Source of the DNA: Chitinophagaceae bacterium
GTDB lineage: Bacteria > Bacteroidota > Bacteroidia > Chitinophagales > Chitinophagaceae
DNA: 64,000 nt
Assembly: GCA_016699815.1 (NCBI GenBank)
Contig: CP065012.1
Span: forward strand, 2,953,001 to 3,017,000
Direction: 5' to 3'
Shown: one piece after another, positions 27,601 through 37,499 of the stretch
How the letters are laid out: every line of letters starts with the position of its first letter
Numbering within the stretch: position 1 is the first letter of the stretch
Notes under the pieces: model-generated
Databases searched by the model: none
What the model was told of the DNA's origin: nothing
What the model saw: the letters and a program-made list of their open reading frames with translations, nothing else
Made by a program: the position numbers and the translations under genes

Positions 27601-28728
27601 ATGAAAATTGCCGTTTTGGGCGCCGGTATGGTAGGCCGAACAATTGCTGCTGACTTAAGCGCTAATTTTGATACCACATCTTTTGACATTAGCCAAAGCA
27701 ACTTATTGCTATTGGAAAAATTTCCAAAGGTTAAAACCACTATTTCAGATTTGTCAAATTTTGATGGTTATACATCTCTGTTAGATGGCTTTGATATGGC
27801 CGTGTGTGCCGTACCTGGGTTTATGGGTTACCAGGCCTTAAAGGCTATAATTAACGCCGGAAAAAATGTGGTGGATATTTCTTTTTTTTCGCAAGATGCA
27901 CTGACATTGGATACATTGGCTAAGCAAAAAAATGTTACGGCAATTGTAGATTGCGGCGTAGCACCGGGAATGAGCAACTGGGTGCTTGGCCATTATAATA
28001 CCCAAATGAAAATACAGGAATTTGAATGTATGGTGGGCGGCTTGCCCATGCAAAGGATAAAGCCATGGGAATACAAAGCGCCATTTAGTCCTGTAGATGT
28101 AATTGAAGAATATATCAGGCCGGCAAGGTATGTGGTGAACGGCGAAATAATTACCAGGCCTGCATTAAGCGATGCAGAACTCATTGACTTTCCTGTAGTG
28201 GGCACTTTGGAAAGTTTTAATACCGATGGCTTACGCAGCATTTTATTTACGATGAAGCATATTCCAAATATGAAAGAAAAAACACTTCGCTATCCCGGCC
28301 ATATTGCGCTCATTCAATCTCTACAAAAAGCCGGGTTTTTTAGTAACGATGATGTATTGGTAAAGGGCAAGCCGGTAGTCCCTTTGGAGCTAACTTCGCA
28401 ATTACTTTTGAACCAATGGAAATTGCATCCCAATGAACCGGAGTTTACCATTATGTACATTACCTGCATAGGCATAATGGATAACAAGCCTACAACCATT
28501 GAATATTTCCTATACGACGAAAACGATAGGGCTACCGGCTTTTCATCTATGAGCAGAACAACAGGGTTTACCTGTACTGCAGCCGTAAACCTGCTTCATC
28601 AAAACCTTTTTACGCAAAAAGGCGTTTTCCCTCCAGAGTTGGTAGCAGGCACGCCGGGAACCTTTGAGTTTATTATTAAATATCTTAAAGATAGAGCTGT
28701 AGTTTATAAAAAAACGGTAAGGCAGTAA
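27601..28728 (+). CDS. Saccharopine dehydrogenase-family protein (lysine 6-dehydrogenase-like)
   Basis: The 375-residue cytoplasmic enzyme starts with a Rossmann fingerprint (MKIAVLGAGMVGRTIAADLS). DMAVCAVPGFMGYQALKAII and VDCGVAPGMSNWVLGHY follow, as in saccharopine dehydrogenase/lysine 6-dehydrogenase proteins. It probably uses NAD(P) on an amino acid or imine, but the exact substrate is not evident. Its stop is one base from the stop of the convergent metalloprotease gene at 28730, so transcription from both sides must meet here. Confidence 0.9.
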   Translation: MKIAVLGAGMVGRTIAADLSANFDTTSFDISQSNLLLLEKFPKVKTTISDLSNFDGYTSLLDGFDMAVCAVPGFMGYQALKAIINAGKNVVDISFFSQDALTLDTLAKQKNVTAIVDCGVAPGMSNWVLGHYNTQMKIQEFECMVGGLPMQRIKPWEYKAPFSPVDVIEEYIRPARYVVNGEIITRPALSDAELIDFPVVGTLESFNTDGLRSILFTMKHIPNMKEKTLRYPGHIALIQSLQKAGFFSNDDVLVKGKPVVPLELTSQLLLNQWKLHPNEPEFTIMYITCIGIMDNKPTTIEYFLYDENDRATGFSSMSRTTGFTCTAAVNLLHQNLFTQKGVFPPELVAGTPGTFEFIIKYLKDRAVVYKKTVRQ

Positions 28729-28729
28729 A

Positions 28730-29977
28730 CTAAAGTTTTATTACTTTAAATACTGCTTTTGCTTTTCCATTGCCTATGTTTAAAATATAAATACCTGCCG
28801 GTAAATGAATTGCCGAAATGGAATGATGTGTTGCTTTGCCAAGTACTTCTTTGTGTAATAGTTTTCCATGTACCGTAAATAACCTTAGTTCTTTATTTTG
28901 CAATTCATCGGCATTGTTGCTACCAATTTCAATAGTATTGCTCACCGGGTTCGTAAATAGTTTAATGTTTACTTGCGTAACAGGATTGGGATTATTTACC
29001 GGGCTGGTAGTATCCACAGGTAAAGGCCCTGCTGTGGCCAAAGAACCATCGCATACATAAGAATTTAAAATGCCATTCCTGGAGTTCCCTTTTGCAAAAA
29101 AGGCACGCATTTTATTTTTTTGTCCGTAGGTAAACATGTTCATGCAGTCATCATCGGTAAGGTCCATAAAATTCATAAACATATCTCCATTTTCGTTTAC
29201 AGAGCAAAGCGATACCCTGGGGAAACTTGGACAATAAAAATTGCGGTAATATTGAGGAGGTGTATCATCCACATCATCACTACCGCAGTTGGCATCGCCC
29301 CAAATATGTTTTAAACCCAGCCAGTGGCCAACTTCATGAGTTGTAGTGCGGCCCCTGGTAAATTCCGGTTGCAGGTTGCCAATAGTACCAAAGGCAGTAT
29401 AGCTAATTACAACCCCATCTTTTGATAAATCCCCACCGGGAGTAGTGGCATACCCCAGCACACGGCTTTGCATATTGCACACCCAAATATTCAGGTATTG
29501 CCGGCTATCCCAGGCATTTGCTCCTCCTTTGGAAGAAAACTTCATGTCGTCATTTGCCGGGAAGGCATTTTTACCGGTATATTTTCTTACAATTCCTGAA
29601 GTACTGTACCCTCCTGGAGCCACTTTTGCCAGGCAAAAATTTATACGGCAATCTGCAGCTTTATTTTTAAATACAGCAGGAACATTTATGGCATCGCTAT
29701 TATGTTTCCGGTAATCTTTGTTGAGAACGGCAATTTGAGAAAGTATTTGTTCATCACTTATATTTTGAGCAGTAGTATTATATAAAACATGTACTACCAC
29801 AGGGATATTGATGATTTCATTGGGAACAGTATCTCTTAAACTGGTTCCTGAATTATCAAAAATACGGTTATTGCTTTGCATTACCGCTAATGCATGAAAA
29901 TCCGAAGCGCAAATCCTTTGTGCTTTTAAAATAAAGGAGTTCAACAAAAAAATAATTAGGCCAAAAATAAATTTCAT
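28730..29977 (-). CDS. Secreted M43-type (pappalysin-like) zinc metalloprotease with T9SS type A sorting domain
   Basis: The start at 29977 is preferred because MKFIFGLIIFLLNSFILKAQ is a signal peptide; an upstream ATG at 30016 adds 13 residues before it. The 415-residue protein has the zinc motif HEVGHWLGLKH at 214-224, and a probable Met-turn in the MFMNFMD segment. The last 80 residues form a T9SS C-terminal sorting domain (LFTNPVSNTIEIGS ... LPAGIYILNIGNGKAKAVFKV). It should be exported by T9SS and act as an extracellular protease. Confidence 0.93.
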   Translation of the reverse strand: MKFIFGLIIFLLNSFILKAQRICASDFHALAVMQSNNRIFDNSGTSLRDTVPNEIINIPVVVHVLYNTTAQNISDEQILSQIAVLNKDYRKHNSDAINVPAVFKNKAADCRINFCLAKVAPGGYSTSGIVRKYTGKNAFPANDDMKFSSKGGANAWDSRQYLNIWVCNMQSRVLGYATTPGGDLSKDGVVISYTAFGTIGNLQPEFTRGRTTTHEVGHWLGLKHIWGDANCGSDDVDDTPPQYYRNFYCPSFPRVSLCSVNENGDMFMNFMDLTDDDCMNMFTYGQKNKMRAFFAKGNSRNGILNSYVCDGSLATAGPLPVDTTSPVNNPNPVTQVNIKLFTNPVSNTIEIGSNNADELQNKELRLFTVHGKLLHKEVLGKATHHSISAIHLPAGIYILNIGNGKAKAVFKVIKL

Positions 29978-30227
29978 TTTTCCCCGAATGTGTAAGTTTA
30001 CGCATGGGCATTGCAAACGATAATGGATACATAGTTCTACGAGGGAGGTATGAGTAGCCTTTAATTGGATATTGGTAATGCAGGTAAGGGGGTAACCATT
30101 TTTATACTATTGGGGGAAGAGTACAAACAGGTCCAGAGGATGGTTCAAATATAATATCCATATGCCAAAAGTCAAAATTTTTTGAATAATTTAAATTTTA
30201 CTAATATCAAATAGCCTTATCCTTTGT

Positions 30228-30235
30228 TACATTTG
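30228..30235 (+). promoter_or_regulatory. Candidate -7 element for the glutaminyl cyclase gene
   Basis: TACATTTG matches TAnnTTTG 18 bases before the chosen ATG at 30254. No clear -33 TTTG partner is visible. Confidence 0.35.
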
Positions 30236-30253
30236 TGCAAAATTTATCAATTA

Positions 30254-31063
30254 ATGAAAGTTTTTTTCTTTGTTCTGGTATGGACTTTTCTTGTATCCTG
30301 CAATAATAACAATCCCGATAGCGACCCGGAATTAGTATCCAACAGTAAAGCTGGGTTGGCTGCACCTACCTTACTATCTTATGCTGTAATTTCCCAATAT
30401 TCGCATGATACCGGCGCTTATACGCAAGGCCTGCAATTGTATAAAGGTAAAATGTATGAAAGTACAGGTGATTACGAAAATTCTTCTATACGCATTACCG
30501 ACTATAAAACCGGGAGGGTAGAACAAATTCACAAAATGGGTACCAAAGATATTTTTGGAGAAGGTATAACCATTTTGCATGATAAGATTTATCAACTCAC
30601 CTGGGAAAGCAATGTAGTTTATGTATATGATATTAAAGATATTACCAAACCCATAAAGCAATTTAAATGGGCCAGCGAAGGATGGGGAATTACCAATAAT
30701 GGAACAGATTTAATTATAAGCGACGGCGTAACTTCCAATATTTATTTTGTGGACCCCGAAACCTTCAGGATTAAAACCCAGGTAGGAGTGGTGGATAATA
30801 AGGGCCCTGTAGAGAATATAAATGAGTTGGAATTTATTAACGGGTTTATTTATGCCAATATTTACACTACCAATAAAATAGTTAAAATAGACCCTGAAAG
30901 CGGCCATGTAGTAGGGTATATGAATTTTGATAGCTTGCTGCCCGATAATGAAAAAACAACACGTACCGATTATTTTAATGGGATAGCTTATGATAGTGCA
31001 AGCAAATCTATTTTTATTACCGGTAAGCGCTGGCCAAAACTATATGAAATAAGGTTAAATTAA
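30254..31063 (+). CDS. Glutaminyl-peptide cyclotransferase (glutamine cyclotransferase), lipoprotein
   Basis: This beta-propeller enzyme turns N-terminal Gln into pyroglutamate. The start at 30254 gives a lipoprotein signal (FFFVLVWTFLVSCNNN, cysteine 16) in a 269-residue product. Family landmarks include YTQGLQLYKGKMYESTGDYENSS, FGEGITILHDKIYQLTWE, WGITNNGTDLIISDG, and the end NGIAYDSASKSIFITGKRWPKLYEI. Many T9SS cargo proteins begin with Gln after signal cleavage and are cyclised, which fits the secretome of this window. It overlaps the convergent methyltransferase gene by 9 bases. Confidence 0.93.
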   Translation: MKVFFFVLVWTFLVSCNNNNPDSDPELVSNSKAGLAAPTLLSYAVISQYSHDTGAYTQGLQLYKGKMYESTGDYENSSIRITDYKTGRVEQIHKMGTKDIFGEGITILHDKIYQLTWESNVVYVYDIKDITKPIKQFKWASEGWGITNNGTDLIISDGVTSNIYFVDPETFRIKTQVGVVDNKGPVENINELEFINGFIYANIYTTNKIVKIDPESGHVVGYMNFDSLLPDNEKTTRTDYFNGIAYDSASKSIFITGKRWPKLYEIRLN

Positions 31064-31963
31064 AACCGGGTTATTTTCGTGCTCTATTATATAAATTACT
31101 GAACTGCACTTTTGTGTATTCATAAATGCTTTTACATTGGAAATAAAACCGGTGAGGAAGGCCGAAATTAAATTGGTATTTCCTGTTTTATATTTTTCAC
31201 TGAGCATGCTTACATAAAAGCTGTCGAACCACATAGGTTTTACTGCTACTACTTTTAACTGATGTGCCTGTATTAATACCGATATGCTGGAAGGCGAAAA
31301 ATGATAAAGGTGGCGGGGAACATCATATGCCGCCCAATACAGCCCGTATTTTTTTGCATCGTAACTAGTATAATTGGGCACTGCAACAAATAATTTGCCG
31401 GCAGGTTTTAATAAAATTTTTATTTGTTGAAGGTATCCTTGCAGGTCGTGCACATGCTCCAATACATGCCATAAGGTAATAGCATCAAAGCTATTGGCGG
31501 GTAATGTTTTAAAGTTTTCCGAAGGCAATGGAGCAATTTGATAGAGGCTTTGTGCCTTTTCCCTTGCAGTATTATCCGGTTCAAGGCCGGTTATTTGCCA
31601 GCCTGCCGATTTCATTGTATGTAAAAATGCAGCAGTGCCGCAGCCAATATCTAAAATAGTACCTGTAGTTTTTTGAGTAAAACGGGTTACCATATTTTTT
31701 TTGGAAACCAGCGTAATGTTTCGCACTTTATGGTAAAGTTTATTTACCAGGCCTTGTGCCGTATCGCTGTGAGAAATATAATTTTCCGATTTATAATAGG
31801 CGCCAATTTCGTTCGGTGCCGGAATGTTATTGGTAAAAGCAGCCGTACATTTTTTACATTGAATAACCGGGAAAAATTTTCCGCTTACGGTATAATCTTT
31901 TGCCTGTAAAAAAATTTCAATTTCATTGCTGCCGCAAACAGGGCAACTGCTGTAATGAACCAT
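31055..31963 (-). CDS. Class I SAM-dependent methyltransferase with N-terminal zinc ribbon
   Basis: The 302-residue protein has a four-cysteine ribbon (C7/C10 and C36/C39, CPVC...CKKC). A methyltransferase core follows with GTILDIGCGTAAFLHTM for SAM binding, the acidic EPD after strand 2, and FDAITLWHVLEHVHD, the PF13489-type signature. Substrates of such proteins are often sugars or lipids, and none can be assigned here. It is the last gene of the run 37305 to 31055, one base after the HU-CCDC81-like gene. Confidence 0.88.
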   Translation of the reverse strand: MVHYSSCPVCGSNEIEIFLQAKDYTVSGKFFPVIQCKKCTAAFTNNIPAPNEIGAYYKSENYISHSDTAQGLVNKLYHKVRNITLVSKKNMVTRFTQKTTGTILDIGCGTAAFLHTMKSAGWQITGLEPDNTAREKAQSLYQIAPLPSENFKTLPANSFDAITLWHVLEHVHDLQGYLQQIKILLKPAGKLFVAVPNYTSYDAKKYGLYWAAYDVPRHLYHFSPSSISVLIQAHQLKVVAVKPMWFDSFYVSMLSEKYKTGNTNLISAFLTGFISNVKAFMNTQKCSSVIYIIEHENNPVLI

Positions 31964-31964
31964 T

Positions 31965-32606
31965 TTATTTTAGTTGGTAGCTTTCTGTGAGGTTATTGGA
32001 TTGTACCGGTTGTGCATTTCCTGAATTAGTATTGTGCCTTTGGCTATTGAAATAAATGAGTATGAAAAGTAGAGAAAGCAAAGCAATAATAGCAGGTGCA
32101 ATCCACCATTTATTTCGTGTAGCCATTGTTTTTTCGCTGTAAAATTCCGACATAGCTGCAGTAGTGGTAAGTTTATCACCTACTACCATATCGTGCGACT
32201 CATTGGGATGGATTATTTTTTCTGCTTTAACATCCGGTGCAAAGGTTTTGGGTAATGGAAAATTACGGAAGCCGGTTTTATTTCCGGGGTCTTTATAAAA
32301 CACACCTATGGATGCTAATGGTAATTCCCCGTGAACAGGAAGTTCAGAAATTTGCCTGCAAAAATGTGTAAGCCTATTTTTGGCTTCCCAGGTTGGGATA
32401 TTTTCTATTTCCGCAATGTACAATTCAAATTCTTCCGGCAATATTTTTGTACCTGTTTCAGAAAGGTAGATTGTAGGCACCGGGGCAATGGCTTTTTTAT
32501 CTCCTACAGAAATATAGGCGCTTCCGTCGAGGAGTTCCAAAGAACCGATTCCCGGTAAGGGACAGTTTTTGTGCTGAAACAGGTATGTTGCAATATGCTT
32601 TTCCAC
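31965..32606 (-). CDS. HU-CCDC81-like domain protein with one membrane segment
   Basis: The first ~130 residues of this 213-residue protein resemble the paired HU-like domains called HU-CCDC81 in Bacteroidota (HIATYLFQHKNCPLPGIGSLELL, then LPVHGELPLASIGVFYKDPGN). A single hydrophobic helix lies at about 167-187 (WWIAPAIIALLSLLFILIYF), with a short polar tail. The HU-like part should be in the cytoplasm and the tail in the periplasm. Relatives often end in a SPOR domain, which is missing here. Division or chromosome-envelope contact is a guess from that relationship. Confidence 0.78.
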   Translation of the reverse strand: MEKHIATYLFQHKNCPLPGIGSLELLDGSAYISVGDKKAIAPVPTIYLSETGTKILPEEFELYIAEIENIPTWEAKNRLTHFCRQISELPVHGELPLASIGVFYKDPGNKTGFRNFPLPKTFAPDVKAEKIIHPNESHDMVVGDKLTTTAAMSEFYSEKTMATRNKWWIAPAIIALLSLLFILIYFNSQRHNTNSGNAQPVQSNNLTESYQLK

Positions 32607-32619
32607 TTTTGCAAAAATA

Positions 32620-34269
32620 TTAAAAACGAACTATAATGCCGCCTAAAACATTAATGCCATAAACAGGGTAGTTGTGCCAGCGTTCATATTTGTTGCTGAA
32701 AAGGTTATTGGCATTGAGCCACACACAGAATTGCCTGTTTATAGTGAACTCTGCACCAAGGCTAAGGTCGCTGGCATTTCCTGTAAAATCATGTGTTCCG
32801 CCTTTTTCTATATATTTTGGTGCAGCAAACATATATAAATCTCCTTTGAGCATTAATTTTTTTAAGGGCCAATACCTTACCGATCCGTTGAATTCCATAG
32901 GCAAAGTATGCCAGGCTTTCTTATTTACATCAATGCCGGTGTAGCCGTTCATAGTAAGCGATGCAGTAAGGCTTAATTTATCCTGTAAAATATAACTGGC
33001 ATCGGTATGGATGCGTAAATTGCCTGCAGTAGGTTCATAAGCAATTAAAAAACCTTTACTATCCGTTGCCGTGTCATTTATAAATAAAGCAAAGTTGTTG
33101 TAAGATACGATGCCCAGTTTAGCAGCAAGGTTAAAATGTTTACCTAAAGTAGTTTTTAGCCCGCCGTATATTTCTGTTTCTTTTGTATTTACCTGTGTGT
33201 TGTTGTGCAATAAATACGGGTTCCGCAGGCTTAGGTTCCGGTAAGTATTTTTATTTAATGCACCTACAATACCGGCCTGCACCGAAAAATTTTTATCCGG
33301 CAAAAAAGCTTCTCCATAAATATTGGGCAATAAGCTCAACCTGCCATTGTCCCAGGTGGGTATTATTCCGGCATTGAGTTGAAACGCATCTCCATTATAC
33401 TTTACCAAAGGTAAAATTTGAACAACATTATTATTGAAAAAATAATTATTGGGTATGTACCCTTTTGTACTGTATCGGGTAAGGTCTGCTTTTATTTCTG
33501 CACTTGCAGAAAACTGTTTATTAATGGTAAGTTCTGCAGGCAGGTTAATGTTTATGGTACGTTCGCTAAGGTTATCTACACTGGCATAAAAATCAACGGC
33601 TATATTGGGGTTGTAATTGACGCCAAGCGAATTTTCCGCAAGGTTTCTAAAGCCTGCGGTTAAGTTCAATTCCTGCAGGTGTTGAATTACATCGGCTTTA
33701 GAATAATTGTAAAGGGTATGGTTGTATCCGTACCTGCTGTAATCGTTTTTGGCAAGGCACAATGAGCCGTATAATTCATTTTGATTGATAAAATAACTCC
33801 CGGCAGCTTTGGCATTTAAGTTGTAGAAATTTTGAAATTCAATATCTTTTCCTTTTGAGCTAACAAAATTTCCGGTAATATTCAGTAAATATTTTTTACC
33901 ATCGCCAAAACCCAGCCCAGCTGCGGCATATCCGGTTGTATAATTTCCAACACCTGCTTTTATAAAATGCCTGTTGCCCAGGTAAAGGTTTGTGTCCTGT
34001 ACTAAGGCAAGCGGCCTTAAAGGAATTGGCTGGTATGCATAAAATAGGTTTTGGGGCGGAATATAATAAGGCGCAACAGTTCGGTTGGTATCGGCGGGCA
34101 GGTGTGTGCCCGAAAAATTCAATTTAGCGGCATTGCGTAGCACAGGTTGGTACTCGGTAGTGATGCTAATGGATTGTGTGCTGTCTCTTTGGGCATTTGC
34201 CAGGAGTACGCTAAAAATTCCGGTTACAATAAAACAAAATCTTAATTTGGTATTTGACATAAAACGCAT
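32620..34269 (-). CDS. Outer-membrane beta-barrel protein (TonB-receptor-like, no plug seen)
   Basis: The 549-residue protein has a signal peptide (...FIVTGIFSVLLANAQ) and many amphipathic strands alternating aromatic and polar residues. It ends in ...YGINVLGGIIVRF, a typical terminal barrel strand with final Phe. There is no clear plug or TonB box. ATGs at 34269 and 34260 are both possible. It starts 3 bases after the stop of the TPR gene and is probably translated with it. Such TPR-plus-barrel pairs recur in Bacteroidota, but their job is unknown to me. Confidence 0.8.
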   Translation of the reverse strand: MRFMSNTKLRFCFIVTGIFSVLLANAQRDSTQSISITTEYQPVLRNAAKLNFSGTHLPADTNRTVAPYYIPPQNLFYAYQPIPLRPLALVQDTNLYLGNRHFIKAGVGNYTTGYAAAGLGFGDGKKYLLNITGNFVSSKGKDIEFQNFYNLNAKAAGSYFINQNELYGSLCLAKNDYSRYGYNHTLYNYSKADVIQHLQELNLTAGFRNLAENSLGVNYNPNIAVDFYASVDNLSERTININLPAELTINKQFSASAEIKADLTRYSTKGYIPNNYFFNNNVVQILPLVKYNGDAFQLNAGIIPTWDNGRLSLLPNIYGEAFLPDKNFSVQAGIVGALNKNTYRNLSLRNPYLLHNNTQVNTKETEIYGGLKTTLGKHFNLAAKLGIVSYNNFALFINDTATDSKGFLIAYEPTAGNLRIHTDASYILQDKLSLTASLTMNGYTGIDVNKKAWHTLPMEFNGSVRYWPLKKLMLKGDLYMFAAPKYIEKGGTHDFTGNASDLSLGAEFTINRQFCVWLNANNLFSNKYERWHNYPVYGINVLGGIIVRF

Positions 34270-34272
34270 AGG

Positions 34273-37200
34273 TTAATCGGCAATTTTAGATTGTTTTTTT
34301 TCTGCAGCAACTGCAGCATCAAATTTTTGTTCTGCTTCTTTTTTTAATTCGGGTATCGCAGCATTTTTAGCTACACTTTCAAATGTGGCTTTTGCATTAA
34401 AATAATCTTTTTGCAGCATAAAAATATCGCCCAAAAGCAAGTATGCTTTGGTTACCCACAAATCATATGAGCCGGTTTCTTTAATTACAGACATTGCGGC
34501 TTTTTCGGCAGCAGGTAAGTTATTGAGCAAAAACTGGCACTGTGCCGATTCGTACCTTGCTTCGGCGCCCCATGCTGATTTATTAATGACTGCAACAGAT
34601 TTAAATGAAGCAATGGCAGCAGCGCAATCGCCGGAGCGTTGCTGGGCTTTTCCCAACAGCAGGTAACCAATGGATTTATCGTCGGTACTTATTCCTTTTT
34701 TGCTTACCAATTCTTTTGCAATCACATTGGCTTCTGCATAATCTTTAAGTAGGTAATGGCTGCGTACAAGGCCACGCAAGGCTTCCAGCAAATTATCCTG
34801 TGATGTTGCATTGTTTTTTAGATCGGTGAAATATTTTTTTGCTTTGGTAAAATCTTTTAGTTCAAAGTAATTTATTTGTGCCGCCTGCAGTGTGGCTTTT
34901 TCGTAATATTTGTTCAATCCTTTGCTGTTGATAAACTCATAACCTGCAAGCGCTTCATTGGGTTTTTTCTGGTTGCGGTAACACTCGCTGCGCAGGTAAT
35001 ACATTTCAATAATATGCACACCGTTGGAATAGGTATTGATATAGCTGTTGAGCGCCGGAATAGCCGCATCGCAGTTGCCGGTATTGTATTTAAGCAATGC
35101 AGCGTTATAGGTGAGTTCATCTGCTTCGGTGGCAGATACAATTTTCCCGTTTTCCTTCATGAGCTGCAGGTACTCATTGGGGTTGCCTTCTTCTACATAA
35201 ATATCTTTTATATTAATTAATGCATCATTGGCTTCGGCGCTTTGCGGATATTTTTGTATCAATTCCTTATAACTGCTTAATGCCTGTTTATTGTTATTGG
35301 CATTATAATACGCCAATGCTTTTTTTGCAAGGGCTTTTGGCTTCATACCTTCATTGGAGGAAACCAGTATTTTATCCAGGTAAGGAATGGCTTCGCCAAA
35401 TTTTTCATCGGTAATGTAGGTAAGTGCAATTTCCAAATTGGCATCCTGTGCAAGGCTGCTGCCGGGATATTGATTTTGCAGGCTGTTCATCAACTTAATT
35501 TTTTCATTGCTGCTTTTAATACCTGCAATCATTGCTCTTTGGTATAAAGCATAATCACTTTGGGGCAGGGCCAATAAGGTAATTTGGGTGTACATCGCAT
35601 TTGCCTGCTGGTAATTTTTGAGCATATAGTTACAATCGGCGCTGCGTAAATATGAATCTTGTATTACTGTTGATGAATTGCTGTTTACCGTTTTGGTTAC
35701 TTGTTCAAAAAAAGCAAGCGCCTGTTTATAATCCTGTTTGTGCATCCATGCATAGCCAAGGTTGTATTTTGCAGTAGTTAAACTTGCTTCACCAAGTGTG
35801 GGTGAATTCGTAGGGATAAAGGCATTGAAATACCTTATTGCCGCATCAAAATTTTGCTGGCGGTAGGCTATTTCCCCTTTCCAAAACTGGGCATAAGGCA
35901 AAATAGAACCTGCGTATTGGTTGGCAATAATCTTACTCAGCAAGTCATCGGCTTTATTAATTTGCTGGTCGTTAATAAATTCCATGGCCCGCCCAAATAA
36001 AATTTTGGGATAGGCTTTTTGCATGGCAAGCGTAGGGCTATTAAATGTTTCGTACAATTGCAGGGCCTCAGAAAAATTGCTGGTATTGGTTAAAAGTAAC
36101 ACTAATAGTTCCCGTGCTTCATTATTGTTAGCAGCATTGGGATAGTCCTGTAAATAAGTTTTTATTTCTTTTAAAGCTACATCCTGGTAGCCCAGTTCAT
36201 ATGAAAGCTTTGCATAATTAAACCTGCTTACCTGCTGTTGTGCTGCATTGCTGCTGTTATAGGCACAAAATTGAAATGCATTTCTTGCAGCATTTTTATT
36301 GCCTGTTTTTAAATAAAGGCCACCCAAAAGGTACATGCTGTTTTGACCCATGGAGTCTTTTTCGTTGCTGAGTTGCTTAAAGCCTTCAATGGCTTTTTGG
36401 GTTTGATTTTGTACATAATAGCAATAGCTTAGTTCATAAAGCACTTCCTTGCTCACTTTATCATTATTGTTCACATAGTTTTCTAAAAGTGGCAGGGCAT
36501 TTGCAAAATCTTTTTTCTCAAAATAGGCTTGTCCCATCAGTAGCCTTAGCCTGTCAGCATAATAAATATTGGGATATTTTTGTAATACCGCCTGGCCATA
36601 GCTCAACGCTTCATCTTTATTTCCCTGAAAATAATAAATTTCGGTAATGTAATATGGAACCACGCCTTTGTATTCCTCGTAAATTTCTACCAGTTTAAAG
36701 GCCCTTAAAGCTTCAGTAAAATCTTTATCATAGTAAGAAATAAAGCCGTAATAATAATTTGCCGGTATATAATATTTATTTTCCTGCACCTGTTGTATTT
36801 CGTTAAACAATGGTTTGGCTTCGGCAAATCTTTTTAAGTTAAACAAAGAGTAGGCTTTTTCAAATTTAGCGTCGGCAATTTGTTCATTGCTTAAATTATC
36901 GTAGCCGGAGCGGGAAAAATATTCTACAGCATTCAGGTAATCATCATTTAAAAAATAATAATGAGCAAGGTGAAAACTTATTAACTGCCGGCGGGGTTCA
37001 TTGGTAACGGATGCAATATAATTTATGGCTTCATTTTTTGCAGGCTCCTGCATTAATTTTAGCCCGCAAAGCACATAAAAAAAATCCACATCTTCATTTA
37101 TATAATTATGGTTGCTTGCCATGTTTTCCGGGTACATTGTTTTTAATTCCTTTACGGCAGTGTACGCAAAGGCATATTCTTCTTTGGTAATATGTTCTTT

Positions 37201-37305
37201 TACTTCTTTGTACTTTTTTTCCTTGTCTGTTACAAAATGAGTTGGCTGGGCAATAGACGGGAAAAAAAATAGCATTACCACAAAAAATATAATAAGCTTT
37301 TGCAT
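34273..37305 (-). CDS. Exported TPR-repeat protein, 1010 residues
   Basis: A signal peptide (LIIFFVVMLFFFPSIAQ) is followed by tetratricopeptide-like repeats along nearly the whole length (for example SLFNLKRFAEAKPLFNEI, YAQFWKGEIAYRQQNFDAAI, LLGKAQQRSGDCAAAIASF). This gives a periplasmic scaffold with no catalytic motif. It is the first gene of a four-gene minus-strand run with a barrel protein, an HU-CCDC81-like protein and a methyltransferase, so it may assemble with the barrel at the outer membrane. The function is not known. Confidence 0.9.
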   Translation of the reverse strand: MQKLIIFFVVMLFFFPSIAQPTHFVTDKEKKYKEVKEHITKEEYAFAYTAVKELKTMYPENMASNHNYINEDVDFFYVLCGLKLMQEPAKNEAINYIASVTNEPRRQLISFHLAHYYFLNDDYLNAVEYFSRSGYDNLSNEQIADAKFEKAYSLFNLKRFAEAKPLFNEIQQVQENKYYIPANYYYGFISYYDKDFTEALRAFKLVEIYEEYKGVVPYYITEIYYFQGNKDEALSYGQAVLQKYPNIYYADRLRLLMGQAYFEKKDFANALPLLENYVNNNDKVSKEVLYELSYCYYVQNQTQKAIEGFKQLSNEKDSMGQNSMYLLGGLYLKTGNKNAARNAFQFCAYNSSNAAQQQVSRFNYAKLSYELGYQDVALKEIKTYLQDYPNAANNNEARELLVLLLTNTSNFSEALQLYETFNSPTLAMQKAYPKILFGRAMEFINDQQINKADDLLSKIIANQYAGSILPYAQFWKGEIAYRQQNFDAAIRYFNAFIPTNSPTLGEASLTTAKYNLGYAWMHKQDYKQALAFFEQVTKTVNSNSSTVIQDSYLRSADCNYMLKNYQQANAMYTQITLLALPQSDYALYQRAMIAGIKSSNEKIKLMNSLQNQYPGSSLAQDANLEIALTYITDEKFGEAIPYLDKILVSSNEGMKPKALAKKALAYYNANNNKQALSSYKELIQKYPQSAEANDALINIKDIYVEEGNPNEYLQLMKENGKIVSATEADELTYNAALLKYNTGNCDAAIPALNSYINTYSNGVHIIEMYYLRSECYRNQKKPNEALAGYEFINSKGLNKYYEKATLQAAQINYFELKDFTKAKKYFTDLKNNATSQDNLLEALRGLVRSHYLLKDYAEANVIAKELVSKKGISTDDKSIGYLLLGKAQQRSGDCAAAIASFKSVAVINKSAWGAEARYESAQCQFLLNNLPAAEKAAMSVIKETGSYDLWVTKAYLLLGDIFMLQKDYFNAKATFESVAKNAAIPELKKEAEQKFDAAVAAEKKQSKIAD

Positions 37306-37499
37306 TATTGGGTTAGTTAAATTAAAAACTAGATAACAAAATTAAATCCAAACAAGCCGTTAATTGCAGCCGTTGTGAATATGTTGAAAACAATCTACCG
37401 AGGCAAAACTATTTTCAATTGCTGTTAAAAGAATGGTAAAAGAAGTAGGTTTAATTAAAAGGGAATAGCTATTTTTACGCAAAAATTATTTCTATATTT

